Of a DNA stretch of 64,000 bases, positions 63,344-64,000 are shown one piece after another. The notes beneath the pieces are model-generated. The model was not told the DNA's origin. It worked only from the letters and a program-made list of their open reading frames with translations, and did no database searches. The stretch spans positions 1-64,000 of the forward strand of contig VCMS01000169.1 of NCBI GenBank assembly GCA_022539475.1. The letters run 5' to 3'. How positions within the stretch are numbered: the stretch's first letter is position 1; each line of letters starts with the position of its first letter. A program made the translations under genes and the position numbers. Source of the stretch: Gracilaria domingensis. Lineage: Eukaryota > Rhodophyta > Florideophyceae > Gracilariales > Gracilariaceae.

Positions 63344-63371
63344 AGAGCGTTTCTTTGATCTGAAACGCTCT
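63344..63371 (+). repeat. AGAGCGTTTC hairpin module, copy 4
   Basis: Perfect arms AGAGCGTTTC and GAAACGCTCT around TTTGATCT, then GCAGCACGC and later TTGTACC. Best-preserved copy. Confidence 0.8.
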
Positions 63372-64000
63372 GCAGCACGCAGAAACTGAGCCATTGTACC
63401 TGCTGTACCAAGGACACCCGTCGACAGGACATATCAGGGAATTCTCAAATGGTCCAATTTGCACACTTGACTTTGCGATATCTCTCTCTCTCTGTTTATT
63501 AGGATGTTGATGGAAACGGTGGAGCAATTTAGCTTCTACATGTGGGTTTGATCAAGGCCGAACGACCTATGACACCTCGTAATCACAGCCACTGACCACT
63601 GGTCGGTACCCGCACCACGCTTACCGAGCTAAGATGAGAAAGCTTAGGTATCTTGGGGGTTTCCAAATGCAAAGTGTTTCGTCACCGACGCTAATCGCCC
63701 TCGTCTTTATAAGAAGCTAGGGGACGGGGAAGCGTGACAGAGAGAGCGGTAACAGAAAAGAACCGTAGAAAGGTTTACAAGAAAGTGGAACTTGGTATCG
63801 GGCTCGTTAGCCTCTTCTTCTTCCTTAATAGAGACAGACGCCCCCAATTACAGGACTAACGTAGAACTATCTACAGATAGTTTTCTCTCTCTAAGAAGGC
63901 AGAGAACTGATGAGGATGTTCTCTAATCAACGTTTGCAAATCCAATTCTCGTTGTTTGGCTAAAACAAGGATCGTGTGTCTTCGAGACGAGTTCGTCAAA

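Larger units (their letters stand above)
62414..64000. other. Right end of window, no clear gene
   Basis: Two TACCGWCGGTA sites, a hairpin module (63344-63371), a CT run at 63480-63495 and sequence at 63545-63605 whose complement resembles 47290-47340. Plus frame 62232-62807 is taken as antisense to the small gene. Confidence 0.45.

Overview
The window is nuclear DNA of a eukaryote. It holds spliceosomal introns (a three-exon hydrolase gene), a 120-nt eukaryotic 5S rRNA gene, a nuclear-type tRNA-Thr, chromodomain Ty3/gypsy retrotransposons, KDZ/Plavaka-like and PIF/Harbinger-like DNA transposons and small terminal-inverted-repeat elements. A plant-like SAICAR synthetase domain, few introns and heavy LTR-element load would suit a red alga or another alga with a repeat-rich genome. 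That assignment is inference; the sequence alone does not fix the species.

Layout. 1-5.5 kb: decayed Ty3/gypsy element on the minus strand, cut by the window edge. 5.5-7.2 kb: hairpins. 7.2-11.3 kb: large transposase gene with one in-frame stop, followed by a 1.2-kb fold-back element made of six palindromes. 11.4-15.4 kb: host-like genes: a convergent pair of HAD-phosphatase paralogues (one lacking the nucleophile Asp), a frameshifted ketopantoate-reductase-like gene and a ribulose-phosphate epimerase fragment. 15.5-17.4 kb: short repeats and a broken coiled-coil gene. 17.5-34.8 kb: a nest of mobile DNA: an LTR relic, the 3' half of a plus-strand chromodomain element (element 3), a Harbinger-like transposase fragment, and a nearly complete 12-kb minus-strand chromodomain element (element 2) with two LTRs. 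34.8-48.3 kb: sparse host genes (secreted alpha/beta hydrolase, 5S rRNA, a membrane protein, two small putative myristoylated proteins) with a hAT-like and a mariner-like non-autonomous element and non-LTR retrotransposon tails. 48.3-55.6 kb: an extremely GC-rich island with a secreted beta-propeller protein, a PH-domain protein and a proline-rich protein, ending at tRNA-Thr. 55.7-64 kb: ordinary composition again, with a membrane protein gene and an intact PurE-PurC fusion gene of purine synthesis.

Most interesting. Elements 2 and 3, though diverged and in opposite orientations, both carry a homologous antisense reading frame of about 600 codons between the chromodomain and the 3' LTR; I recognise no domain in it. 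Other points worth a look: the reversed-order PurE-PurC fusion, the HAD enzyme/pseudo-enzyme pair, the six-palindrome fold-back element, two dispersed micro-motifs (an 11-bp palindrome and a hairpin module), the small MG...LSK protein family, and the sharply bounded GC island.

Limits: all reading was by eye. Identities, exact GC values and homology to databases were not computed. Frameshifts could be assembly errors.
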